The notes beneath the pieces were generated by a model. The model searched no databases and had not been told where the DNA came from. It was given only the letters and a program-made list of their open reading frames with translations. 57,045 nt of DNA from Gammaproteobacteria bacterium. GTDB taxonomy: Bacteria > Pseudomonadota > Gammaproteobacteria > Burkholderiales > Burkholderiaceae_B. The number at the start of each line of letters is the position of its first letter. Position 1 is the first letter of the stretch. Position numbers and translations under genes: made by a program. Positions 16,622 to 24,475 of the stretch are shown piece after piece. The stretch lies in NCBI GenBank assembly GCA_030832095.1, contig JAURJT010000075.1, positions 1 through 57,045 of the forward strand, written 5' to 3'.

Positions 16622-17617
16622 CTAAGACTTGCCCAACCGACGCGCGAGGTGCTGCTGCACTTGGCTAGCTGACTCGTGATTCACTAAGTGGTCGGGTAAT
16701 TGGCCACCTAGGATTTGCCGGGCTTGCCGTGCGACTGAGCTGCCCATCGCCCTCAAGCTATCGTCCGTGACCCCAGCCATGTGCGGCGAGAGCAGCACAT
16801 TTTCCATCCCATAAAGGGGCGAATCTACCGGCAGGGGCTGTTGTGTAAACACATCAAGCGCCGCACCGGCCAGGCGCTTTTCAGTTAACGCCTCAACTAG
16901 GGCCTGTTGATCCACAACCGCACCGCGCGCCACGTTGATTAAGTAGGCCGAAGCTTTCATTTTGCCCAGCAAGGCGCGGCTAATGAGCCCTTTGGTTGAG
17001 TCGTTCAACGGGCAAGCCAGCACCACAAAATCCGCTTGCGCCAGCACCTGCTCAAGCGACGTCACTTCAATAAAGTCGAGCGAAGCACGGCCGCTTGGTC
17101 GATAGCCGCTGACACTCATCCCAAACCCAAAATGACACATTTTTGCAACGGCTTGTCCAATCGCCCCCAAGCCCACTAACCCGACTTTTTTACCGGCTAA
17201 CTCTATCCCGTCGTCGGCCAACGCTCGGGCGCTTGCCCAACCGCTTGCCCGCATCCGTTGATTGGCCGCAGCGCTGCGATGGGCAAGCGACAACATTTGA
17301 CCCACCGCGAACTCAGCCACGGTGACTGCGTTGGTGCCGGGCGCGTTAGCCACCGCGATGCCTCGCGCAGTGGCCTCAGGAATCGGGATCATGTCGACCC
17401 CAGCCCCATGGCGAATCACGCCCAGCAAATTGGGCGCCTGGTCATATAACGCAGCGGGGATGGGCGTGCGCACCACCACAATCGAAGCTTCGCGTGCGCC
17501 TGCAATCAGGTCGTCCTCGCGAGTTGACTTCGCCACCGACACCCGCGCGAACGTTTCCATTTCAGCGTGCACCAACGGGTGGATCGGATTCGTTAAAAAA
17601 ATCAGTTTTGAGGTCAT
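16622..17617 (-). CDS. D-isomer-specific 2-hydroxyacid dehydrogenase family protein (331 aa)
   Basis: The NAD-binding motif GLVGLGAIGQAVAK (about 146-159) sits centrally, as in phosphoglycerate dehydrogenase relatives. The catalytic arginine is R231 in NVARGAVVD and the catalytic histidine H279 in LLSPHMAGVTDD. The usual catalytic glutamate of the DVFxxEP motif is replaced by glutamine (DVFTQQPLP, Q260), as in formate dehydrogenases. It should reduce a 2-oxo acid or oxidise a D-2-hydroxy acid. It diverges from the TfdA-like dioxygenase gene across 98 bases, suggesting a related role. The family is certain; the substrate is not. Confidence 0.87.
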   Translation of the reverse strand: MTSKLIFLTNPIHPLVHAEMETFARVSVAKSTREDDLIAGAREASIVVVRTPIPAALYDQAPNLLGVIRHGAGVDMIPIPEATARGIAVANAPGTNAVTVAEFAVGQMLSLAHRSAAANQRMRASGWASARALADDGIELAGKKVGLVGLGAIGQAVAKMCHFGFGMSVSGYRPSGRASLDFIEVTSLEQVLAQADFVVLACPLNDSTKGLISRALLGKMKASAYLINVARGAVVDQQALVEALTEKRLAGAALDVFTQQPLPVDSPLYGMENVLLSPHMAGVTDDSLRAMGSSVARQARQILGGQLPDHLVNHESASQVQQHLARRLGKS

Positions 17618-17715
17618 GGTTTTTAGTCTTAAAGGAGTATATTTATTCTAGTGAGATCACAGTACACAGGGCGCTAGGCGCTCAGAGTACTGAAAATAAC
17701 GAGAGAGACACAAGC

Positions 17716-18603
17716 ATGACCATAACATTCAAAAAGCTTCACCCGACCTTTATGGCAGAAGTCAGTGCGCTTGATTTGCGCCAGGTAAGCGACGAAGCAA
17801 GCCTTGAGCGCCTGCGCGAGGGGATGACTGAGTTTGGTGTCTTGGTATTCAAGGGTCAACAATTTTCTCATCAAGACCAACTTGACTTTGCCCAACGCCT
17901 CGACGGCGTGCTGCATGCCAAAACGTCTTCTTCGGTATTAGTCAAAAATCGCTTTGGCAACGAAGCGCTGACAGACATCTCAAACGTAGGCCAAGATGGG
18001 GACATCTTGGCCGCCGAAGACCGTCGCCGTGTGAACGGGATCAGTAATCGCATCTGGCACACCGATGCCTCATTTGAAGACCCCGCAGGGCGTTACTCAA
18101 TGCTGTATGCGCGCAATATCCCTCCGGTGCGTGCCGATACCGAATTTGCTGACATGCGTGCTGCCTACGAAGCGCTTGACGACGCTACCAAGGCAACGAT
18201 TGCCGATCTGCGCGTGCATCACTCAATTGCCTATTCGCGCCACACGATGGGCTTTGATTTTTCGCCAGAAGAAAAAGCCAAGTTACTTGGGGCGACGCAC
18301 CCCTTGGTGCGTGTGATCGAAGGCTCACCTCGCAAGTCGCTTTATCTTGCCTCCCACGCCGAGCGCGTCATCGGGTGGCAGGTTCCTGAGGGCCGCTTGC
18401 TACTGCGCGACTTAATTGAACATGCAACGCGCCCTCAGTTTTTAAGCCATCATGAATGGGCTTTGGGCGATCTGGTCATTTGGGATAACCGCACCACGAT
18501 GCATCGCGCACGTCCGTTTGACGACAAAACATACAAACGCGAACTCACCCGCGTCACCACGCTAGATTTGCCGCGCAAGGCGGTTGCGGCGCAAGCGGCC
18601 TAA
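17716..18603 (+). CDS. TauD/TfdA-family Fe(II)/2-oxoglutarate-dependent dioxygenase, TfdA-like (295 aa)
   Basis: The ATG at 17716 is chosen over a longer upstream frame because MTITFKKLHPTFMAEVSALDL matches the family N-terminus. The facial triad is visible: H115 and D117 in RIWHTDASF and H263 in TTMHRARPF. R275 or R279 in KRELTRVT would bind 2-oxoglutarate. Positions and flanking text (ARYSML-like GRYSMLYA, DTEFADMRAAYEAL, GDLVIWDNRTTMHR) are very close to what I recall of TfdA, the 2,4-dichlorophenoxyacetate dioxygenase. The reaction would be oxidative ether, C-N or C-S cleavage with release of CO2 and succinate. The actual substrate is unknown; it may be a natural aryloxy or sulfonated acid. 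Confidence 0.85.
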   Translation: MTITFKKLHPTFMAEVSALDLRQVSDEASLERLREGMTEFGVLVFKGQQFSHQDQLDFAQRLDGVLHAKTSSSVLVKNRFGNEALTDISNVGQDGDILAAEDRRRVNGISNRIWHTDASFEDPAGRYSMLYARNIPPVRADTEFADMRAAYEALDDATKATIADLRVHHSIAYSRHTMGFDFSPEEKAKLLGATHPLVRVIEGSPRKSLYLASHAERVIGWQVPEGRLLLRDLIEHATRPQFLSHHEWALGDLVIWDNRTTMHRARPFDDKTYKRELTRVTTLDLPRKAVAAQAA

Positions 18604-18634
18604 GTTAGAATCGCCGCAGCCTGAGGGGTGACTT

Positions 18635-19462
18635 TTAGGTACCCACTTTAAAACTCGCCTGCATTTTGCGCAGCATGGCGATCACGCTTTGCGCCACGAT
18701 TCGGCCGGTTTTGGGGTTTTCAGATGGAATGTTTTCCATGGTCATGGTGAACTTCGCTGAGTCTGAGTCGACCACGATGCTGTGAGTGTTGCGCACAACC
18801 GTTGGATCAGCCCAAATTTCAAGCAAGGTATTTTCAGGCCCGACGCCTGCTAACGCCAACGCCACCACCACATTTAAGTTTGCCGGAAACCCTTTAGCGG
18901 CGGCACGCGCATTACCTTCGAACACTTTTTTAGGCTCAGTCAGGCCTTCAACACTAATGTTGTTCTCGATTAAATGTGGGGCGCCCGAAAGCCCATTAGG
19001 CGGCTTGCGCGTGACCATCCTTACCGAATGAATCTTGCCCTCGGCCGCTGCAATCATCGCGTCTAAGCCAATCAATGCCCCAGTTGGTACGTGGATGATG
19101 CCACCCTCTTGCTGCGCCATGTCAATCAAATTCTGATTAAACAGTAAGGCCCCTACCGACAACACAATCGCTTGTTTTTTTGCCTTTAAAAAGGGCGCTA
19201 CGATTTCGGGCAAGAGCGCTGCCGGTGCACACTCAATCACTAAGTCTGCCACGGGCTCAAGTTCTGCCAGCGTCAGCACCTTGACCTGCGCCCCAAGGCT
19301 TGCCACAAACGCTTGCGCCTTATCGTGATGCTTAGCCGAGACCGCAGTCAGCACAACGCCTGGTACCGCGCCTTTGGCTAAAGACGTGGCGATGGATTTG
19401 CCGATCGCACCCAAGCCAGCGATAGCAATACGTAACGGTTGTTTGTTGGTAGTGTTAGTCAT
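18635..19462 (-). CDS. Aspartate dehydrogenase (NadX-like, 275 aa)
   Basis: It has an N-terminal Rossmann motif, IAGLGAIGKSIA. Then come aspartate-dehydrogenase-domain signatures: VPTGALIGLDAM, MVTRKPPNGLSGAP, and VRNTHSIVVDSDSAKF with the conserved histidine. The family converts L-aspartate to iminoaspartate or oxaloacetate with NAD(P). It can serve NAD biosynthesis (nadX) or amino-acid catabolism. No nadA or nadC gene is nearby, and it starts 8 bases after the end of a solute-binding-protein gene. A catabolic or dehydrogenase role on an imported acid therefore seems more likely than cofactor synthesis. I give no gene symbol for that reason. Confidence 0.83.
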   Translation of the reverse strand: MTNTTNKQPLRIAIAGLGAIGKSIATSLAKGAVPGVVLTAVSAKHHDKAQAFVASLGAQVKVLTLAELEPVADLVIECAPAALLPEIVAPFLKAKKQAIVLSVGALLFNQNLIDMAQQEGGIIHVPTGALIGLDAMIAAAEGKIHSVRMVTRKPPNGLSGAPHLIENNISVEGLTEPKKVFEGNARAAAKGFPANLNVVVALALAGVGPENTLLEIWADPTVVRNTHSIVVDSDSAKFTMTMENIPSENPKTGRIVAQSVIAMLRKMQASFKVGT

Positions 19463-19470
19463 GAATGTGC

Positions 19471-20451
19471 TCAGTCAATTTTCAAATTGGCGGTTTTTAC
19501 GATGTCGGCATACTTGGCGACTTCGCGTTTAAGGTGCAGGCCAAACTCTGCTGGCGTGCCACCGATGATTTCAATGCCGCGTTCACGCAGATTTTGCCGA
19601 ACACTGTCTCGCGTCAGAGCCTCATTGAACGAACGATTGATCCGTTCGACAACGACCTGGGGGGTATTAGCAGGTGCAATGATCCCGTACCACGAGTCGG
19701 TTTCAAAGGTTGGCAAACCTTGTTCAGCAATGGTGGGGATCTCAGGGGCTAGGGGAGCGCGAGTCAAATAGGTCGTACCCAGCGCCCTGAGCTTACCCGA
19801 ACGGATATGTGCCAAAAAGTCAGGCAAATTGCCAAACATCAGATCGATATTGCCCCCTAGTAGGTCGTTGAGCGCGGGCCCTTGAGCCTTATAAGGCACA
19901 TGCACAATGTCAATACCCGTCATGGATTTCAGCATCTCGCCGGCAAAGTGCGGCGTCGTACCATTACCAAACGAGCCGTACGACAACTTGCCCGGGTTTT
20001 TCTTGGCGTAGGCAATTAACTCGGGTAGGTTTCGAATCGGCAACTCAGGCCGAACCGCAAGAACGTTCGCAGTGCGCGCCAGTAAGACTATCGGTACTAG
20101 ATCTGTGTCTAGGTTGTAGGGCAAGTTTTTAACCAGCGACTGGTTGACTGCAAAACTATTCGCAACCGCGCCAAAGGTGTGTCGCTCGCCTGCCTTGGCG
20201 ACCGCATCGACTCCGATGACAGTGCCAGCGCCAGGCTTATTTTCGACAAAAACAGAGCCTGCTAAATCGCGTGCAACCTCGGGCACCAACAAACGCACCA
20301 CAGCATCCAGCGTACTGGCGCCACCCGGAAACGGCACAATCACGCGAACCGGCTGCGTGGGCCATTGTGTGGTCGTACCTGACTGACCAACCACGCAACT
20401 TGACCAAACACCTAAACTTGCGAGCCCGACCAAAAAAATCCGCTTCAGCAT
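19471..20451 (-). CDS. Bug/TctC-family periplasmic solute-binding protein (326 aa)
   Basis: The start at 20451 opens a signal peptide (MLKRIFLVGLASLGVWSSCVVG); the frame continues upstream but without signal character. The mature protein has the family pattern: PVRVIVPFPGG near the N-terminus, VFVENKPGAGTVIG, YAKKNPGKLSYGSFGNGTTPHFA and VPYKAQGPALNDLLGG. These proteins bind organic acids such as carboxylates or amino acids for tripartite tricarboxylate transporters. No TctA or TctB membrane gene is present in the window. It is followed by aspartate dehydrogenase after 8 bases, hinting at an acidic amino-acid-like ligand (an inference). Confidence 0.92.
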   Translation of the reverse strand: MLKRIFLVGLASLGVWSSCVVGQSGTTTQWPTQPVRVIVPFPGGASTLDAVVRLLVPEVARDLAGSVFVENKPGAGTVIGVDAVAKAGERHTFGAVANSFAVNQSLVKNLPYNLDTDLVPIVLLARTANVLAVRPELPIRNLPELIAYAKKNPGKLSYGSFGNGTTPHFAGEMLKSMTGIDIVHVPYKAQGPALNDLLGGNIDLMFGNLPDFLAHIRSGKLRALGTTYLTRAPLAPEIPTIAEQGLPTFETDSWYGIIAPANTPQVVVERINRSFNEALTRDSVRQNLRERGIEIIGGTPAEFGLHLKREVAKYADIVKTANLKID

Positions 20452-20488
20452 TTCAATCCCAATTTTGAAAACATCAAACTTAATCGAA

Positions 20489-20836
20489 TTATCCACCAAA
20501 GCCGCTGGGCAGGTGAAACGTCCAGAATGTTGCATTCAGGACCCCATAGCAACCAGCACTCACAACCAACGCCCCTGCACCTAGCAACAGCGCTTGCCTC
20601 TCTGTTTGTGGTGGGTATTTACGCAGAATCATTCTCCCGCCTAGCGCCGAGACCGCGATGCCATAGAGCAGACTGGCGATGCTAACCAAATCAGGATTGT
20701 TCGTTGAAAAACCCAACATAAACAATGCCGTGCCAACAATAAAACAAGGCAGACCAACAATAAATCCTAATGCTAAAAACAACACAACCCCATCAAAATC
20801 GACGTTTGAAGGGGTATTTTTCAAGTTTTTAGGCAT
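20489..20836 (-). CDS. Small hypothetical membrane protein (115 aa)
   Basis: The ATG at 20836 (MPKNLKN) with GGGA about 9 bases upstream is preferred over a TTG at 20872. The protein has about three to four hydrophobic segments: VVLFLALGFIVGLPCFIVGT, LVSIASLLYGIAVSALGG, and ALLLGAGALVVSAGCYGVL. A short cytoplasmic charged loop (RMILRKYPPQTERQ) separates them. I do not recognise the family. It ends 37 bases before the solute-binding-protein start on the same strand and diverges from the Lys-rich small gene. Confidence 0.6.
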   Translation of the reverse strand: MPKNLKNTPSNVDFDGVVLFLALGFIVGLPCFIVGTALFMLGFSTNNPDLVSIASLLYGIAVSALGGRMILRKYPPQTERQALLLGAGALVVSAGCYGVLNATFWTFHLPSGFGG

Positions 20837-20962
20837 TTTGTAATCCCTTGAAACAGAACTGATTGATTGCAAATTGTGTTTCTGCCTGAGCAGGCTAAAA
20901 TAGACTCAGGGTGAAGTCACGCCTACTGAGAACGGTTACCCCTGCAATCTGAAGGAAGGATG

Positions 20963-21187
20963 ATGAATAAAAAACTGGCTGTACTTTTAATGCTCACCGC
21001 GTTTGGTTTTGCTCAAGTTGCACCCGCCGCCGCACAAACAACCCCGACTAAGTCCGCGCAAACCAGCCCCAAAAAGAAGACCACGGCAGCGAAAAAGAAG
21101 ACAACTCCTAAAAAAAGCACAGCACCCAAAAAGAAAACCGCCAAGCCTAAAACAACCTTTTTCACCCAGCCCCAAGCAATTGGCTAG
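20963..21187 (+). CDS. Small exported lysine-rich protein (74 aa)
   Basis: AAGGA at 20952-20956 is 6 bases before the ATG at 20963; an ATG at 20960 is also in frame. Residues 1 to about 25 form a signal peptide (LAVLLMLTAFGFAQVAP, then AAAQ). The mature part is very basic and of low complexity: runs of PKKKTT, AKKKTT, PKKS and PKKKTAKPKTT, ending in TFFTQPQAIG. The composition resembles histone-H1-like AKP tails, but the leader sends it to the periplasm, so it may bind lipopolysaccharide, peptidoglycan or extracellular DNA (speculative). It is flanked by convergent and divergent minus-strand genes. Confidence 0.65.
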   Translation: MNKKLAVLLMLTAFGFAQVAPAAAQTTPTKSAQTSPKKKTTAAKKKTTPKKSTAPKKKTAKPKTTFFTQPQAIG

Positions 21188-21208
21188 CCCAAGAGCCGGG
21201 CTCACGGG

Positions 21209-22231
21209 TTACTCAAACCGTATGCCGGCCTTTTGAATCAAACTCCCCCAGCGAGCATAGTCTCGATTGATTTGTTCTAAAAACTCGGCTGGGGTGCTGG
21301 ACGACGCATTCAAACCCAAGGCACTGATCCGTTTTTGCACCGACGCCTCAGCAAGTACTGCGTTGACATCTTTATTGAGTTGAGCGATCACAGCAACCGG
21401 CGTCAAGGCAGGCACGGCCAACCCGTACCACTCAGGTATATCGCCCAGCGCAGGATAGCCGGCGTCGATTGCAGTGGGTGCGCTTGGTAAGACTCCTACC
21501 CCTTGCGCGCCGAACAACACAAGGGCACGCAGTCTACCTGCCTGAACATGTTGCGCTACAGAGGTCGGATTTGCGACCAACAAGTTGATATTGCCAGCCA
21601 AGACGTCAATCACCGCGGGGCCTGCGCCCTTATAGGCAACATGCAATAAATCGGCCCCAGTGATGAACTTGAATAGCTCAACCGCAAGTTGAGGGCCAGC
21701 AGCACTCGAGCCATACGACAGCTTGCCAGGCTGGCTTTTTGCTAGCGCTTCAAGCTCTTTGAGTGTGTTTGCCGGCACCGAGGGGTGCGCCACAAGCACA
21801 AACGGCTGTTGAGTGAGTCGCCCCACCGGGACAATGTCCTTTCGGACATCAAAACCCATATCTTTATAGAGGTGCGGATTGACCGTCATCACCCCCTGAT
21901 GCGCGATCATTAAAGTTTGACCATCAGGAGTGGCTTTCGAAGCATAGGCTGTGCCAATGTTGCCTTGCGCCCCGGCCTTATTTTCGATGATCACCTGTTG
22001 CTGCCATAAGTCAGTCAATCGTTCGCCCACGATTCGGGCAACTGCGTCGGTGCCGCCACCAGGCGGAAACATCACCACAATTTTAACGGGCCCCGTTGGC
22101 TTGAAAGCAGACTGGGCGAACGCTTGCGCACCCGTCAAGGTACTGACCAACAGGCCTATGACACCTACATTCACCGCCAATCGAGAAAACCAGCGTTGCG
22201 GAAACTTTAACCTACGACTGACGTTAAGCAT
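21209..22231 (-). CDS. Bug/TctC-family periplasmic solute-binding protein (340 aa)
   Basis: A strong AGAGAGG ribosome-binding site precedes the ATG, and a signal peptide ends near GAQAFAQ. Family segments include VKIVVMFPPGGGTDAVARIVGE, VIIENKAGAQGNIGT, KSQPGKLSYGSSAAGPQL and VAYKGAGPAVIDVLAGNI. It starts 22 bases after the stop of the MmgE/PrpD gene and is probably co-transcribed. A ligand in the range of branched or tricarboxylic acids, feeding a PrpD-type dehydratase, is a reasonable guess. There is no membrane component nearby. Confidence 0.92.
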   Translation of the reverse strand: MLNVSRRLKFPQRWFSRLAVNVGVIGLLVSTLTGAQAFAQSAFKPTGPVKIVVMFPPGGGTDAVARIVGERLTDLWQQQVIIENKAGAQGNIGTAYASKATPDGQTLMIAHQGVMTVNPHLYKDMGFDVRKDIVPVGRLTQQPFVLVAHPSVPANTLKELEALAKSQPGKLSYGSSAAGPQLAVELFKFITGADLLHVAYKGAGPAVIDVLAGNINLLVANPTSVAQHVQAGRLRALVLFGAQGVGVLPSAPTAIDAGYPALGDIPEWYGLAVPALTPVAVIAQLNKDVNAVLAEASVQKRISALGLNASSSTPAEFLEQINRDYARWGSLIQKAGIRFE

Positions 22232-22253
22232 CGTTGACCTCTCTCATATCAAG

Positions 22254-23636
22254 TTAAGATTTTGCGTGTCCGGTAACTCGTTGCATCAGTTGTCCGACGT
22301 CTACTGCACGTTCCATTGACCAGACCGCCTCGATTAACGGCTCTGGATCGCAGCCTGAGCCACCATACTCGCATAAGGTGCGAACTTTGTTTTCAAGATC
22401 CTGATCCGAAAGCGGCTTGGCTCGAGCCCCGCGTGCGATATCGATGGCAACTTCAAGTGTCTGACCGCGCTGCAAATGCAATCTGACAGTCGCTGCCTCG
22501 ACGGCAAACGAGGCATCGTCAATGAAAGAAATTTTTTGACCCAAGGTGCGCAAAGTCGTATCTGCAACAGCCAGGTCGCTGAACTCGGCCAAACCCGCCT
22601 TGCCTCGCGTTAAGGCAACGGCAACTGCGTGTTGTGCACTAACCTGCGACTCTCTGCCCGTCGACACGTTGGGGCGGTCGGTGCGTTGTCGCAACAGGGG
22701 ATGACCAATCAATTCGATACGTTCAATCGCACCCAAGCCTTGTTGCAACAGTTCAGGATGTGTGGACAAGCCCAAACACGCCTCAAGCACTGGGTTCAAG
22801 ACCACTCCGCACGGAAACGGCTTATAGGTGTTGTTGAGAATTTCCCAACGCTCACCTAGCCCACTGACGATACTCTGGCAATCGGGTGCGTCAGCGGTCA
22901 CATTTAAAAAACCGCGCACGCCTTCAAGTGGGTGAGCAGGCCCATCAAAATCTTGTTGCGCCAACAGCGCAGACAGCATGCCGTTACGTGAAGCATTACC
23001 CATACTCACGCTTTTAGACATGGTGCCAAGCGTCTCGACTAAGCCCGAGGCTTGGGCAGAGGCAGAGCCCAACGCCCAAACCAGTTGTCGCGCAGTCAAG
23101 CCAAGCAGCTTACCGGTCGCCAGCGCAGAACCAAAGACGCCGCACGTTGAGGTGATATGCCAGCCGCGAGCGTAGTGCCCTGGCGACACAGCGTTACCAA
23201 TGCGGCACTCGGCTTCGACACCCAAAATGAAACTCAGTAATAAATCGATGCCACTCGTGCGTTGCGTTTCAGACCAGGCAAACACAGCGGGTGCCACCGG
23301 TGCAGTTGGATGAATGATCGTTGGAATGTGCGTGTCGTCAAAGTCAAACACGTTAGCAGCCATGGTGTTGAGTGCGGCCGCCGTCAGCATGTCGAGTCGC
23401 TGCCCGCGCCCGATCACCGTGGCCTGCTGACCAACCGAAAAACGTCCGTAAACCTGGGCGGCACGCTCAATCGTTGGGTCAAAACAAGCTGATAAGGCTG
23501 TTGAAAAATAATTCAATAACGAGCGCTTAGCCTCGTGTCGTACCACCTCTGGAATATCACTCCAGCGACAGTTTTGAATAAATTGTGCCAAAGGAAACGA
23601 AACATCTACGGCAGAGTGGTTAGCTGTGTTTGTCAT
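22254..23636 (-). CDS. MmgE/PrpD family protein (460 aa)
   Basis: The start at 23636 (MTNTANHSAVDV) is the first ATG; a TTG 48 bases upstream is possible. The protein shows the family pattern: PEVVRHEAKRSLLNYFSTAL near the N-terminus, AAALNTMAANVFDFDDTHI, IIHPTAPVAPAVFA, a WHITSTCGVFGSALATGKLL helix and the KPFPCGVV segment. Members include 2-methylcitrate dehydratase PrpD, cis-aconitate decarboxylase and iminodisuccinate epimerase. No prpB or prpC gene is present, so it is probably not the propionate pathway enzyme. Pairing with a Bug binding protein suggests use of an imported polycarboxylate. Confidence 0.88.
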   Translation of the reverse strand: MTNTANHSAVDVSFPLAQFIQNCRWSDIPEVVRHEAKRSLLNYFSTALSACFDPTIERAAQVYGRFSVGQQATVIGRGQRLDMLTAAALNTMAANVFDFDDTHIPTIIHPTAPVAPAVFAWSETQRTSGIDLLLSFILGVEAECRIGNAVSPGHYARGWHITSTCGVFGSALATGKLLGLTARQLVWALGSASAQASGLVETLGTMSKSVSMGNASRNGMLSALLAQQDFDGPAHPLEGVRGFLNVTADAPDCQSIVSGLGERWEILNNTYKPFPCGVVLNPVLEACLGLSTHPELLQQGLGAIERIELIGHPLLRQRTDRPNVSTGRESQVSAQHAVAVALTRGKAGLAEFSDLAVADTTLRTLGQKISFIDDASFAVEAATVRLHLQRGQTLEVAIDIARGARAKPLSDQDLENKVRTLCEYGGSGCDPEPLIEAVWSMERAVDVGQLMQRVTGHAKS

Positions 23637-23704
23637 TGAAAGCTTAAATCGAAAATAGGTATTGCAAATAGGATCAGTATGCAAGCTCTTGGGGTCAATC
23701 CACC

Positions 23705-24448
23705 TCAGCGCGCAACCCGTATACCCACTTTAGCAGAAACCACCAACTGCCGACCGTACACCACCTGATCAGACAATGCCTGACGCCAAAGCTGTGCGAC
23801 CGCAGGTGACGGAGCGGATTTAATTTTTTTTCGAGCGTAGCCCTTAATTAACCAACCAATGAGTCTCTCAGATTGACGTCGGGGTTTTTTTTCGTCAACG
23901 TCGTGCACAGTCACGTCAGTGAAGCCATTCAAACCAAGCAATAACCAAAGTTGAAATAAGCCTAAGGTGAGCCAAGGCATGTGAGGCTCGGCTGTCGTAT
24001 TTTGCGCAAACCAAGAGTACGAGCGTGGAAACCCTTGAATGAGGTGATTGATACGCGCCCCAGCATAGTTAGGATTGGGCAGGGATAACACAAACGTGGC
24101 ACCCGGCTTCAAATGCGCGCGCACGCTTTGCAAAAATAGCCCCGGATTTTGCAGATAGCCCATTGCCTCACAACAAACCGCAGCATCGTACTGTCCGAAG
24201 GTCTCTGGTATACCCAGGTTAAAGTCGGCTGCTTGAAACTGAGCATAGCCCGCAGGCGCCTCTGCGTAAAAATCGATTCCATGCACCTGTGCTGGGTGCG
24301 TGAGTGCGCCGGGCAACCACCCGTCGCCACAACAGATATCCAGTACCGTTTGAGGCTTTAGTGCATTGAGCACGCTGGCAACGGCAAGCCGGTAAGCTTT
24401 GTTGTTGTTCACGTGATCGCTACCATTCACGGACCGGTTGCCGTTCAT
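23705..24448 (-). CDS. Class I SAM-dependent methyltransferase (247 aa)
   Basis: Motif I is VLDICCGDGWLPGAL (around residues 35-49), followed by HGIDFYAEAP. DAAVCCEAMGYLQNPGLFL is the motif that contacts the methyl donor region, and HLKPGATFVLSLPNPNY is the typical post-core strand. It is cytoplasmic, with no signal peptide. The substrate may be a small molecule, a quinone-like compound or a polysaccharide/lipid precursor; nothing decides this. It starts 27 bases after the stop of the membrane-anchored DUF2135-like gene, so it may belong to the protease cluster. Confidence 0.8.
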   Translation of the reverse strand: MNGNRSVNGSDHVNNNKAYRLAVASVLNALKPQTVLDICCGDGWLPGALTHPAQVHGIDFYAEAPAGYAQFQAADFNLGIPETFGQYDAAVCCEAMGYLQNPGLFLQSVRAHLKPGATFVLSLPNPNYAGARINHLIQGFPRSYSWFAQNTTAEPHMPWLTLGLFQLWLLLGLNGFTDVTVHDVDEKKPRRQSERLIGWLIKGYARKKIKSAPSPAVAQLWRQALSDQVVYGRQLVVSAKVGIRVAR

Positions 24449-24475
24449 ATTCTCTGTTCATCACCTTGCTGCGAC

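Noticed and set aside
17494..17715. Longer N-terminus for the TfdA-like dioxygenase
   Set aside because: It overlaps the divergent dehydrogenase start and promoter region, and the extra residues do not resemble the family.
18635..19462. nadX of NAD biosynthesis
   Set aside because: There is no nadA or nadC nearby, and linkage to a solute-binding protein suggests another role, so no symbol was given.
22254..23636. 2-methylcitrate dehydratase prpD of the propionate pathway
   Set aside because: No prpB, prpC or acnD neighbour is present; the MmgE/PrpD family covers several other reactions.
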